Shown here: positions 45,736 through 55,374 of the stretch, one piece after another
Numbering within the stretch: the stretch's first letter is position 1
Layout of the letters: the number at the start of each line of letters is the position of its first letter
Assembly: GCA_023053575.1 (NCBI GenBank)
Contig: JAKZAP010000021.1
Coordinates: 11,780,212-11,844,211, forward strand
DNA from: Branchinecta lynchi
Lineage: Eukaryota; Arthropoda; Branchiopoda; Anostraca; Branchinectidae
Direction of reading: 5' to 3'
Length of the DNA stretch: 64,000 nucleotides
The notes under the pieces: generated by a model
What the model was told of the DNA's origin: nothing
Databases searched by the model: none
The model's input: only the letters and a program-made list of their open reading frames with translations
Translations under genes and position numbers: made by a program

Positions 45736-46984
45736 TCAATTCACTACTTGTAAATTTAGTTGACATATAGGGAGAGAAGCGTCAGCTTAGCTCTTTTTTC
45801 TGTTAATAAATGAAATAAATAATTCTCTAGCAAAGAAACTTGTTGTTGTGGCAAATACATAAGCTTGAATAATAGAGACTGATTACTCTGAAGTAATTAG
45901 AAGAGTTTAAGCGACTATAAATAGTAATAATAAAGCCAATATTCATTGGTTGAATAACCGCACGTGTATCTCATGCTTCTTTTTCTTTTCTTTTTTTAAC
46001 TCCCGCGTAGCTTATTTTTTCCATTTTTTAATGTTTTAGATTCAACTAAAACAGTGGCCACGTCTCCACCTCCAACTCTGTGACGTTAATACCAAAATTA
46101 CATAACAGTTTACCCTGCTTTAACGCCACTTACACTTTCACAAGCGTAATGCTTATGAGGCAAACAAAAACACATGTAAGCAAATTGTGATACTTTTTTA
46201 AGTTAGAGAATGGTAATAAAGGAGACACATATTTTAGAACATTGGGAATTAAAATATATCTTTCTCTAAAGTACCACTCTAAACTAATAAGTAAGTAATT
46301 TATTTATAACCCGCCGTTTTCAGAAAGCGGAGCAAATGAAGAAAGTAAAGAAAACACGTAAACATACACAAAAAGACACTTAATTTCAATCGTCGGCCAG
46401 GAAGCAGTGTAGAAGGTCGTGCGCTGGTTGGGTTCTGTTGTCAATGATTTTTGATAGCGACGAAGAAACATCCAAAAGGGTAACACTTGCATCTTGAATT
46501 TTGAACTTCTCTGTCAAAGTATGGTTATGGCATAATTTCGACAAGTGGAGCAGGTGCTTAGTATATTTAAAAGTACCTCTCTAAGTAGCTCTCTAAAGTT
46601 ACTAAAGTGGTTTAACACTTTAGTACCAGGCTCTACTTTCAACAAATTACCCACGGCTTTGGATGTTTTCAGTTTTCAGCCAGTTGAATTATGGGTAAAA
46701 CACGGACAAATTCCGATAACCGGTTTATCTGGCGAATATTCTTGCATAAAACTCGGAGATATACGCATCGGAAGACATAATTTTTTTTTGAAGACTTTTT
46801 TTTTAATTTCATCAAAAAAATATATAAATTAAACAAACAGTTTACCATTAACGGCCACTTTTAAGACAAAAGAATCCTGATTGTGGCCGCGATTCTAACC
46901 ACCATGAATCCGCTTCATCAACCCCCTTGGGGGGGGGGGGGGTAAACAAATAAATAATAACATTAAATAAATACCCTTTCCTCT

Positions 46985-49150
46985 TAACACACTTCTTTCC
47001 TTTTCAAAGAATGGCATTTAACCATTCTCTTGAATGATGCCAGACTTAAAGCCGCTCTGTCCGATTCTAGAAGATCATTTCAGACACTCACACCTATGTT
47101 CCTGAGAACAAAGCCTGCTCTTGTTGTCTCTCGTGAGCTAAATCCTCCGAATGTCGGGTAAAATAAGGGTGATAAAACTAGTTAGTGTTAAAAGAATCGT
47201 AAAAGCACTCAGGGCTTACCTTATTTACGAATATAAGGTTTGAAGCCAAGCTGACCATTCATTACGAAAGAAATAGAAAACCGTGATTTTCGGTTTTTTT
47301 TTTCTTGATCAGCTAATTATCCCTCTAGGATGATGTGCGAGTTCAGTTTTGTGGAAGATTTTTATCAAAAGTGGTCAACGTATAATGGATTTTTCGAGTG
47401 GGCCGTTTTCTGGGTGAAAGCTTCTGCGCTTTCCCAGACGGATGGTAAATTGTAAATATACACAGAGCTCAGAATTGTAAATAATCACAGATTTGTACAT
47501 ATACATTTTTAACACGCACATTTTATCTTTCGTTATTTTATTTTTATCTGCATCCGCACCGTTTTCTTCTGGTTTTAGCTACATCTCGTCTTATTGTCTG
47601 TTGGTTCCGCGTCGTTCTCCTGTTGTGATTGTGGTGGATTTTATGATTTAGTTTTGTTTTCTTTTTCGCTGAGGACGGTTTGCCGGAAGTGCAACCGAAA
47701 TATCCGAATTTATATTTATCCCTCGCAAATCATCCTAGACGGATAATTAGCTGATCAAGAAAAAAAACCCGAAAATCACGGTTTTCTATTTCTTACCTTA
47801 TTTACACTTTGAAAAACAAAAATTGCTAGCTGGTATTCACGAAGCTCACCTACGTTCAAAATCCTATTCTTTCTAAAACACTCCGCAGTACTCTGGCAAT
47901 TTTGAAATTCTTCTATAAGACGCAGCGCTTTGTTTTGTATTATTTGGGTTCTTTTATAATTCACCAAGAAATCACTTGCCCAAACAGAACAACCGATAGC
48001 AACAGTTTGACAACTGCTACCGGGAATACTTTTTTCAGCCACCTCATCAGTCCCAATCATCTGGCTGCTTTTGCCGATACTATTTCACCATGCTTCTTCC
48101 AAGACAAATTGCAATCACTAGAAATCCGAGATATTTACAAACAAACACCTGTGTTATACTGACACTATTATATAGCACATTATCAAGAAGTTTAGGCCCA
48201 CCAGTTCGACTAAACACCATAAAATTCGTTTTTTTGGATTTACTGCAAGAGAGCTTAGAGCTGTAAAAACATGAAGCCGGCTCAGGACATGGTTTGCTTT
48301 TTGCACAAGCTCTTTCGAAGTCCGGGCGAACACTGTGATAGTTGTATCATCGGCGAAAGAGGTTAGAACTGAATCGTTTAGATAAAATCGAAGGGTATCC
48401 GCATATACGAAGAAGAGTAACGGGCCACGCTCCGAATGTTGATTTCACGAGGTAGTGAGGAAAGCCAGGTTAAAGGAACTGTACAGGTACCTTCAGTTGA
48501 CAGGGAGGTTAGACAGGTTTTAAGGTAAGAACGCGAGAAAAAGCGGTAGAATGAGTGATTTATTTTTATCAATTCTTTTGGAAGAGTGATGTTTTGATCA
48601 ATTGTATTATAGAGTGATGTTTCGCCATCAATTGTGAATTGGGGGATTGAGACAAATGGGCCATTTGTGGCCTGAGTTTCGGCTGGAGTGTCTGGCCTAC
48701 CCCACAGAATAAATAAATAAACGGGCCAAGGACTGACCCTTAGGGAACACTACAGTTTATAGGCATACATGCACTAGACATGTCGCTCATCACCACCTTC
48801 ATTATCTTCCGCATAGGTAAGGCTGAAACCAACGTAATGCCGTACAGTGTCAAACGCCTTCTTCAAGTCAATACAAATAGTTAGAGGAATCAAATTATTT
48901 TCAAACGCACTATTTACACAATCTAAAAGGTGATGAACGGCATGCAAAAACCAAACTCGGAATCTGACAAAAATCCAAGCGAATTCATGTACTCGTATAT
49001 TTTTTTATACACTACTTTTTCATACATTTTTGAGAACAGCGGTAGAATAGATATCGGTCTTCAGTTGGAAATGTCTCTTTTATCACCTCCTTTATGTAGG
49101 GGTATAACTTTTGCCCGCTTTAGTTCGTCAGGAAACAGACCTTTTTGGAA
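46985..49150 (-). pseudogene. Non-LTR retrotransposon relic (minus), interrupted by an insertion
   Basis: Read from 49150 downward: FPDELKRAKVIPLHKGG and RPISILPLFSKMYEK (49140-49020, one stop). A frameshift follows, then LLDCVNSAFEN and ICIDLKKAFDTV (to about 48843). A GSVLGP box near 48730 and a second partial GPLLF near 48430 flank about 300 bp of disturbed sequence. FADD is at 48346-48357. A one-frame stretch ends VFQSVNK at about 47790. The coding then resumes beyond an inserted element, at 47214 downward (RAGFVLRN, SLASFKRMVKCH), to about 46990. The clade is CR1/jockey-like by its FADD and C-terminal pattern. Inactive. Confidence 0.85.
47229..47791 (+). mobile_element. Penelope-like terminal-repeat insertion with 14-bp duplication
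   Basis: CTTACCTTATTTAC occurs at 47215-47228 and 47792-47805, flanking a 563-bp insertion in the LINE relic. About 75-bp inverted repeats form its ends: GAAATAGAAAACCGTGATTT...GATGATGTGCGAG, inverse at 47717-47791. The interior matches 9085-9570 in opposite orientation. At 47667-47706 it carries CTGAGGA, a GGTTTGC/GTGCAACC hairpin and GAAATATCCG. Long target duplications of 10-15 bp, inverted partial terminal repeats and hammerhead-like cores are known hallmarks of Penelope-like elements. No enzyme is encoded. Confidence 0.7.
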
Positions 49151-49207
49151 ATAGCGAAATAAGTAAAATCAGTCAAGTTAGGGGGTTAGAATGTATCGTA
49201 TGAAATT

Positions 49208-49364
49208 TGGGTCTCCCGGTTTATAAATGCATGGAGTGACTGCGCAAGAAGGTTGCATCGATATTATAGGTACTTCGGGTCCCTTAAAGTACCTGTCTTA
49301 CCTATAATACTAATGCAATCTACCTCCATAATCGCTCCAAACATTTCTAAGCCCGGAGACCCCA
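49208..49364. mobile_element. MITE with GGGTCTCC.GG ends
   Basis: TGGGTCTCCCGGTTTATAAATG-type left end and the inverse CATTTCTAAGCCCGGAGACCCCA at the right. Interior inverted pair GATATTATAGGTA / TACCTATAATACTAATGC. About 157 bp, noncoding. A half copy is at 17275-17375. Confidence 0.7.
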
Positions 49365-50126
49365 GTACGGACACCTGAACAATGAAACCATACTTGAACA
49401 CACCATGGAGAATGCATTTACAGACATGGCCACGGAGTGCATTCTTCTCCTGAGCGTGACCTTTTCAAAACAGGGATGTGTGTTTCTGGAGGTTCGCACA
49501 TGCAGACTCCAAGACAAAAAGCGCAATTCATTCAAATCTTGTATAGCACTGGCCGGATCGTATTGGAATTTTAGATATACGTTTGGGCTTAGCTGGTTAA
49601 AAAATATTCCAGAAAGAAGGGTTGATGGGAGACATTTGTTCATTTCTAAAATTGTTCGGTATTGAAATAAGGCAAATGCAAAATGGAGCAAAAATCATAG
49701 CTTGGAAACACTATTTCGTATTTGGATTGGGTTTTCTGCAGGCAATGTTAACGGAAGTCATGCACATAGGGATGATACTTGGTACTCTTCATTCAGGTGT
49801 CCTTTAAGGATGTTTCGTCCCAGCAAATACACTTGATGACTAACTGGACGTGCCGATGAAGAATCGCCCTGTGCCCAGCGAAGAGCCAGAAACCTCACCA
49901 CAACAAACGTTGTTGGTTTGTTTACGGAGGGTTTGAATCAATTTGAGTATTCGTTTGGGTGACGTTTCTTGTTCTTCACGAGGTTCAGTGTCGTGTTTCG
50001 CACTTAAAACTTAAGTACGCTTGCAGCAAGTTACACAAGGCTTCGGCTGTTTTCAGCCTCTTTCCATGTCCCTTGCCTTGGAGAGTGACGTGAAAAACAT
50101 TGCACAACCGGTCTACTAACCGATAA

Positions 50127-50282
50127 AGCCCCGTTCACAAGCATGCATAGCCAAGCATATATGTCTAAGCACGTGCCTAGCATCACCGTTCACACCCGTG
50201 CCTAGGCACAGATTTTGGGCCAGGCACGGAGTTCCAGGCTGTCGGCATCTGTGCTTGGCTAAGCATGCTTGTGAACGTGGCT
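50127..50282. mobile_element. Harbinger-like MITE with TAA duplication
   Basis: 156 bp between TAA (50124-50126) and TAA (50283-50285). Ends are AGCCCCGTTCACAAGCATGC and GCATGCTTGTGAACGTGGCT. The arms continue AGCCAAGCA / TGCTTGGCT. TAA duplication suggests PIF/Harbinger. In VPS37 intron 4. Confidence 0.8.
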
Positions 50283-50343
50283 TAAGCTTCTCAGAAACAG
50301 TTATCGGTAGCCTGATACGTTACGTGGCAAGCGTGGTGATAAT

Positions 50344-50836
50344 AGTTACGTTTCTGTTCGACTTTTCACTCGCCTTTTCGACGGCTTTTTGCTTATTTGG
50401 CGTTTTCGTAAAATGGTCCTAAGAACTGTTTGACAATTTCCCGTTTTTGTGAAAAAGGCAAACGCCGACTTTCGCCTTTTCCCTCGGCTTTTTGCAAAAA
50501 GGCAAACTTGGTAGGGGACCAAGTTACGCTCTCCTTTTGGCTTTTTGCCTCGCTACTTTAGCCAGTTGATCCCAAAATCCAATAAAAGAGGAATTTGATT
50601 CAAAGTGAAAATCAGTATTTCGAGACTGTCTCGGATTTTAAAGATGAAAAATTTCAAGTGCAAGTAAAATACAAATAAAATGGCATTTGTCAAAATAGCG
50701 TTTTCATCCGAGAAAAGTGAAAAGTCCTTAGTATTAACGGCAACTTGCGAAAACGCGAGAATGTTAAAAAAGGCCTGAAAACGATAAAAAGCCAAAGCTG
50801 AAAAGGGAAAGGCAAAAGCCGAACAAAAACGCAACT
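50344..50836. mobile_element. AGTTGCG-terminus MITE with AAT duplication
   Basis: AAT at 50341-50343 and 50837-50839. Ends are AGTTACGTTTCTG and CAAAAACGCAACT. The interior is rich in GGCTTTTTGC / GCAAAAAGCC and GGCAAA words in both orientations. 493 bp, noncoding. It shares only its termini with the copies at 7423, 55872 and 62939. Confidence 0.8.
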
Positions 50837-51163
50837 AATCTGTGTAATGTTGATAGGGGAGATATGATAAACTTATGAGTGTAGAAACTCGGGAATGGGA
50901 ATTGATGGAATTAATATTGATGTACAGTAGAGGTATGCTTATGTGAACACTTGTTGACATTGGACTCTGCCATTCTCATACACTTGCTCTGTCTTAAGGT
51001 AAATGCCGGTTCGTTAAATTAGGTAATTAAGGGTATCTGAAAACACCTGAATAGGTATTTTGGATCTTCATTCTACCATTTAGCCCAAAATTGCACTGTT
51101 CACATTAAAATAACTGTTCACATTCAGTTCAGTTTAATTCAGTTTTATTTCAACAACAATTAA

Positions 51164-51606
51164 AGTTTAACTGAAAATGGCAGAGATTGGACAGTCTTTT
51201 AACCCCTCACTAATTCACTTAAAGAGGCTTGAAGACCCGATGAAAATGCGTTATACCGTCGCTCCGCTATTCACGAATAACCAGTTTTCAAATAGTGGAA
51301 TTTCCCTGTCAGATTTGTGATACTACCTACTTCGTATGCTTGACGGAAAAGATTTATGAAATTATTTCGTTCCGGCACTAAGCAATCTTCACCAAGCTTC
51401 TCACCGCCCACTTAAAAGTCGCGTTTGTGTTCAGATTCAAATATTCCGCGTCATAGTAGAATTTGCGCTGTGAGGACAGCCGTAGATATTATGAATCTCA
51501 GTACTAGAGCAGATAATGGAAAATAAGAAAATCTCTTAGCAGAATCCAAATAACTCAGTGTACTCAACTAAATGATACGAAAATAAGTTTGCTTTTCAGT
51601 TAAACT
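51164..51606. mobile_element. Element with AGTTTAACTGAAAA ends and TTAA duplication
   Basis: TTAA at 51160-51163 and 51607-51610 flanks AGTTTAACTGAAAA...TTTTCAGTTAAACT (443 bp). Inside is CACTTAAAGAGGCTTGAAGA...GCTATTCACGAATA, which recurs inverted at about 57650-57785 with the same right end. TTAA duplication is a piggyBac trait, but TTAA could also be part of the TIR, so the class is tentative. It ends 360 bp before VPS37 exon 5. Confidence 0.65.
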
Positions 51607-51969
51607 TTAAGGACTAGCCGAATAGCAGGTGGTTAAGTCAAACACGCATTAAAAACTAACCAAAATTGTCAACATACTGGGAAGTGGTCGAATTACAAAT
51701 AAAATACTGAGAACAAACATTATAGAGAATAACGATTGGGGTAATAGACAACGGGGGGTAAAATAATAACCTACTAATTTCTATAACATAGGGCAACAAA
51801 GGAGGGGATAAAACTATTCTTGTATCTCACGTGTCGGCAAAACCCTGGTTGAAGGGTAGGGACTGGTTCGGAAGCTTGTCTTTGAGGCCTCTCCCTGAAC
51901 ATACCTCTACTGTAGAACGAATTAGTGGCATAAGTACGACCTGTCCTTTAAATTTTGTTGTCTTTTCAG

Positions 51970-52146
51970 ATGAAGCGACAACAGCTACGAACCGTGCCTT
52001 CTAGGCCTGCCCCACCTCGACCCACCGGTGCCAATCTTCCTCCCTACCCGATTTCAAACTTGCCATACCCCACGAGTGCCCCCTACCCGATGGGTAATAT
52101 GCCGCTGCCCCCGTATCCGATAGGATCACCGTTTCCGAGGTTCTAG
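51970..52146 (+). CDS. VPS37: VPS37 exon 5, proline-rich tail (residues 177-234) and stop
   Basis: Acceptor TTGTTGTCTTTTCAG ends at 51969. Encodes MKRQQLRTVPSRPAPPRPTG and a tail with four PYP motifs (LPPYPIS, LPYPT, APYPMG, LPPYPIG), ending SPFPRF and TAG. Proline-rich tails after Mod(r) are characteristic of VPS37B/C/D rather than VPS37A. In relatives they carry motifs for partner binding; none is asserted here. The exon is more G+C-rich than the surrounding DNA. No canonical AATAAA was seen in the first 150 bases downstream; AAATAAT at 52261 is a weak candidate. Confidence 0.9.
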   Translation: MKRQQLRTVPSRPAPPRPTGANLPPYPISNLPYPTSAPYPMGNMPLPPYPIGSPFPRF

Positions 52147-52397
52147 TAAATTGCTGTCTTTTAGTGATCATGTTGAAACTGATTCTGTTTTTAAGTTGAC
52201 TGGACTTTTCGAGAAAAGGAGTAGCGACCTTCTATGTGATGAAGACATTCGGAATTAGATCAAATAATGAAAATGAACAGAGATAATTAGTGTAAATGAG
52301 TGATTACTAAAAACAGTAACCGCACGCGATTAAAACTGCAGTTAATTCTAGCAAGAACGAATAATCACAAGAACCTCCGTCTCCCTGTCTCTGTAAT

Positions 52398-52780
52398 ACG
52401 ACCATGCGGAGTCGAAGATATTCTCGATACTCTGCCCGATGCAAACGAGCTGGTAGGAGCTGTAGGAGCTGCACGGAACATCATAATTCGTTACCTCAAC
52501 AAACAGCTATATCGCAGTAGAGCCCCGGAGAAGAAATCTCCTTATGAACACTAAGTCGTCCTTAACATCCGATTGGTTGTTTATCATTGTGGCGTCACGT
52601 GGGACGGGCTGCAGAGAGGGCCCTCCAGGCCTGCTACAGCTTGTCCTCTAGTATAAGCGGTGGCGAAGAGGGAAGTAGACGGATATCAACTCAAAGAGCA
52701 GCAATTACCTCTAGCTGCGCTCAGTTTTTCGAGGTATCCATAGTCGCAGCATGGGACCACACACTACTTCTGTTGGATTA
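52398..52780 (+). repeat. Dispersed repeat, copy 2 of the 27915 family
   Basis: GACCATGCGGAGTCGAAGATA, GAACATCATAATTCGTTACC and GGCGAAGAGGGAAGTAGACGG match 27915-28245. Starts about 250 bp after the VPS37 stop, so it may lie in the 3' UTR. The short open frame (CGVEDILDTLPDANELVG...) hints at ancestral coding, but I do not recognise a family. Confidence 0.55.
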
Positions 52781-52817
52781 TTCGTTCTTGATTGTAAGTG
52801 TTTTTTGGCGTATAGCC

Positions 52818-52890
52818 GACAAGTCAGCTGTGATTTGATCCAGCGATATATCGGCCCTTCTTGGCATGGGTCCTCTTCAGCCTGTAAGTA
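52818..52890 (-). repeat. CTGANGA...GAAA repeat copy (minus)
   Basis: Minus strand: CAGGCTGAAGAGGACCCATG, AAGAAGGGCCGATATATCGC, then CACAGCTGACTTGTCGG. The GAAA box is degraded to GATA here. Confidence 0.55.
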
Positions 52891-52949
52891 GAAGTGGAAC
52901 TGAATTTTTCCAGGTAGGACCAATATAAGTAGTGAACTGAAAGACATGT

Positions 52950-53008
52950 ATTGGTGGTATTTGAACCCATGAACTTTAGCCTATAAAACCATTGGGCTAC
53001 AGAGGGCG
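52950..53008 (-). other. tRNA-derived SINE head
   Basis: On the minus strand box A TAGCCCAATGG (52989-52999) and box B GGGTTCAAATACC (52956-52968) are correctly ordered and spaced for a tRNA-type internal promoter. Stems are incomplete and there is no CCA end, so a SINE or tRNA pseudogene rather than a working tRNA. Confidence 0.55.
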
Positions 53009-53092
53009 ATGTAGTTCGTAGATGTGTGATCACACATCTGTGATCGTAGTTCGTATATGTGTGATCACACATCTGTGATCGTAGTTCGCAAG
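53008..53092. repeat. 36-bp tandem palindrome repeat
   Basis: GTAGTTCGTAGATGTGTGAT followed by CACACATCTGTGATC is repeated twice plus a partial third. Each unit holds the palindrome ATGTGTGATCACACAT. Confidence 0.85.
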
Positions 53093-53266
53093 CCACTTTT
53101 AAAATCAGACAGAAGCAGGCTATAGGAACTATGATCCCGCCGAAAGCAAATATGTCTAAGGAGTTCACATCCTCATAGAAGTCATAGAGTCCTGAACGTC
53201 TAAATTTAGTTCAAATTTGCTTCTGGTCTGCTTGTCACGATATAAAAGTCCCTTGTATAACATATA

Positions 53267-53536
53267 ACAGTGTATGACATTTATACCCATGCCAAGAAGG
53301 ACTGAAATATAGCGCTTTTAAAATGGAGCTGACGTATCCGTTTTGGAATGTCAAATACTATTTGAATTTTTTTTTTTTTCAAATTTCAGTTTATCAGATC
53401 TGTATAACAGTGTATGACATTTATACCCATGCCAAGAAGGACTGAAATATAGTGCTTTTAAAATGTAGCTGACGTATCCGTTTTGGAATGTCAAATACTA
53501 TTTGAATTTTTTTTTTTTCAAATTTCAGCTTATCAG
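53267..53536 (+). repeat. 140-bp tandem duplication of the CTGANGA-family tail
   Basis: TGTATGACATTTATACCCATG occurs at 53271 and 53411, period 140. Both units include GCCAAGAAGGACTGAAATATAG and GAGCTGACGTATCCGTTTTG, then a T-run. Only a few substitutions separate them, so the duplication is recent. Confidence 0.85.
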
Positions 53537-53564
53537 ATTTGTATGGGGGTAGATATATTCAAAC

Positions 53565-53700
53565 ATTACATAAAACGACGGATACGTCAGCTACGATCCA
53601 TTGCAGCGATATGTTGCCCCTTCTTGGCAAGGGTCCTCGTCAGGCTGTCGAACGTCAAAGACAACGTTAGGCTGAATGGAATAATTGAACCTGCAATAAA
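53565..53700 (-). repeat. CTGANGA...GAAA repeat copy (minus)
   Basis: Minus strand: CAGCCTGACGAGGACCCTTG, AAGAAGGGGCAACATATCGC, then GATCGTAGCTGACGTATCCG. It faces the plus copy at 53740-54010, making a large inverted pair that shares GAAGCTTC and AATAAAT flanks. Confidence 0.6.
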
Positions 53701-53739
53701 TAAATGAAGCTTCTGGCTACAAATATCCCATCCGAGGCA

Positions 53740-54010
53740 GGAGCTCGGTAGAAGCTTCAGTTATTTACTGCAAGTTACTTTCTTCAGGTTAGCCGAAATA
53801 TCGCTGCAAAAGCATCGTACACTGTAAAAAGTTTTTCCGTATAAAGATTAAAGTTAACTGAAGTATTTGCTACTCGGAGTATGTTTATCTCTACACAGAT
53901 AAGATTAATACCCAATAGAGATAAGATGAATCCGAGTAGCAAATACTGCAGTTAACTTTAATCTTTATACGGATAAACTTTTTACAGTGTAGCTGACGTA
54001 TCACTTTTAC
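53740..54010 (+). repeat. CTGANGA-family copy split by a TA-duplicating MITE
   Basis: AGCCGAAATATCGCTGC...GCATCGTA is interrupted at 53820 and resumes at 53990 with TAGCTGACGTATCAC. Uninterrupted family members (17140, 53590) show GCATCGTAGCTGACGTATCC, which proves the insertion point. Confidence 0.75.
53820..53989. mobile_element. Mariner-like foldback MITE, 170 bp, TA duplication
   Basis: TA (53818-53819 and 53990-53991) flanks CACTGTAAAAAG...CTTTTTACAGTG. The rest is nearly fully inverted (ATAAAGATTAAAGTTAACT / AGTTAACTTTAATCTTTAT), with a GATTAATACCCAATAGAG centre. Relative of 16683-16846. Confidence 0.85.
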
Positions 54011-54459
54011 CTATTGTTGGAATATATGTTTCCCAGTTAGCTTTAGCTCAGAGCAAAATAACACTTAAGGGTAGCGCTAGTACCCATGCTTTCCATGCTT
54101 GGAAAACGGCCTATAATCGTAGCGCCGCCCGTTACGCTTGCGACATTTAAAGCGAAACAAATTTGTGGGTTTAAAAATGTCTAGTAAAGCTAAGATGCTG
54201 TGTGCACACATCGAGGAAACAGGGGATGTTGTGTCTTATTTTGCTTTGTTCAGACTGTTAAGTTATTGGAGCCAGCGCTGGTGCACGACTGATTGAGTTT
54301 CAGCAGGGACGTACTCTATCGCTAGTGGTGCTAGTGTCGGTGCTATTAATATAATTTATAATATATTCTTTATTTCCGTAATAGCACAACAAAATATGGC
54401 TAGCAGAGGATCGTCATGACATAACATATGTCAAACCAATGACGTACAATACATACAAT

Positions 54460-54869
54460 CAAGGCCGTATCCAGGGGGGGGGGGGGGTTAGGGGGATGAA
54501 ACCCCCCCGAAACACAAAAATAGTCATTTTTATAGGCTTTTCCCTCCGATCTCTCTTTTTTGTCCGACCCCCAGGCAACCCCCCCCCCCCCCCCGAAAGC
54601 CCAAATGCTGTCGACCAGTCGGTAAAAAATAACCGAGTCGGCGCGAAGCGCCACGATTTTTCGTTAAAACAGTTGATTTTTTTCATGAAAACAGTCGGTT
54701 TTTCCGAAAATTGGTCGATTTTTCGTCAAAACAATCAGTTTTGAAAAATTTCATTTTTGTTGTTGGAAACAGTCGGTTTTTCTGGAGAAAAAGTCGGTAA
54801 AAATTACCAGCCAGTCGGCAAATGCCTCGCCCCCCCTCCCCCGAAACATTTTGGCTTGTAACGCCTCTG
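54460..54869 (-). mobile_element. hAT-like element with opposing G- and C-runs
   Basis: The minus strand starts CAGAGGCGTTACAAGCC at 54869 like the 25808 element. It has the GGCATTTGCCGACTGGCTGG and CGACTGTTT interior words, and ends at CTGGATACGGCCTTG (54460). 14 G (54474-54487) and 16 C (54579-54594) could pair. Frames of 75-101 codons on both strands over it are composition artefacts. No duplication recognised. Confidence 0.6.
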
Positions 54870-55139
54870 ATAGGCCTACATAGTACAATACATGTCACAA
54901 AACAAGAATTAAGATGGGAAATAATATGAGGAAGCATCAAGAGTTAAAATGAGAAATAAAATAAGGTACGAATGATGATAAATATGTATATAAATATGTA
55001 GTACGAATGAATTTACTAGGGGCGGGGTAATTGTGTGTCTCTTTTTTCAGATGGTGGCGCTACTCCCTAGTGTTATTCTGCTCTGCTTGGACAGGAGTAT
55101 TTACCTTGTATAACAGTCCATTTTTACATAGGTAGGACG

Positions 55140-55260
55140 TCTTGCAGGTTCATTTCTTCCGCCTACAGCCTGAAGAGGACTTCTGCCTAGAAGGGCCGAA
55201 ATATCGCTGGATCAAATCAGCCATTATCCGTTTTGTGCTATTAAGTATGATTCGCAGTTA
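55140..55260 (+). repeat. CTGANGA...GAAA repeat copy, best-preserved core
   Basis: CAGCCTGAAGAGGACTTCTG, TAGAAGGGCCGAAATATCGC, then GGATCAAATCAGCCATTATC. CTGAAGA and GAAA are intact, with a stem possible between GACTTCT and AGAAGGGCC (one offset). Confidence 0.6.
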
Positions 55261-55374
55261 GTCTGGACCGAAAGAAACAGTTATGATTCTCGGTACATAA
55301 TTACGACATGATCAGAAAGAAATAATCGTAGCAGCAGTTATGATTCATCAAACTGTAGAAGTAAGAGCTTGGTC

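Larger units (their letters stand above)
24809..52146 (+). other. VPS37: VPS37 gene (ESCRT-I subunit), five coding exons over 27.3 kb
   Basis: Joining the five exons gives 705 bp, 234 codons plus stop. VPS37 is one of four ESCRT-I subunits (with TSG101, VPS28 and MVB12/UBAP1). It acts on the cytosolic face of endosomes in sorting ubiquitinated cargo into multivesicular bodies, and in membrane scission. The protein aligns by eye with vertebrate VPS37B/C: a short N-terminus, a Mod(r) helical region (about residues 10-175) and a proline-rich tail. At 234 residues it is shorter than human VPS37B or C, mainly in the tail. Introns are 2.2, 1.6, 8.5 and 14.3 kb and full of transposons, yet every exon keeps an open frame, so the gene is probably functional. 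Whether an upstream noncoding exon exists is not clear. Confidence 0.92.

Noticed and set aside
54400..54744. Overlapping frames on both strands (75-101 codons) with glycine and proline runs
   Set aside because: Produced by the 14-G and 16-C tracts of a hAT-like element.
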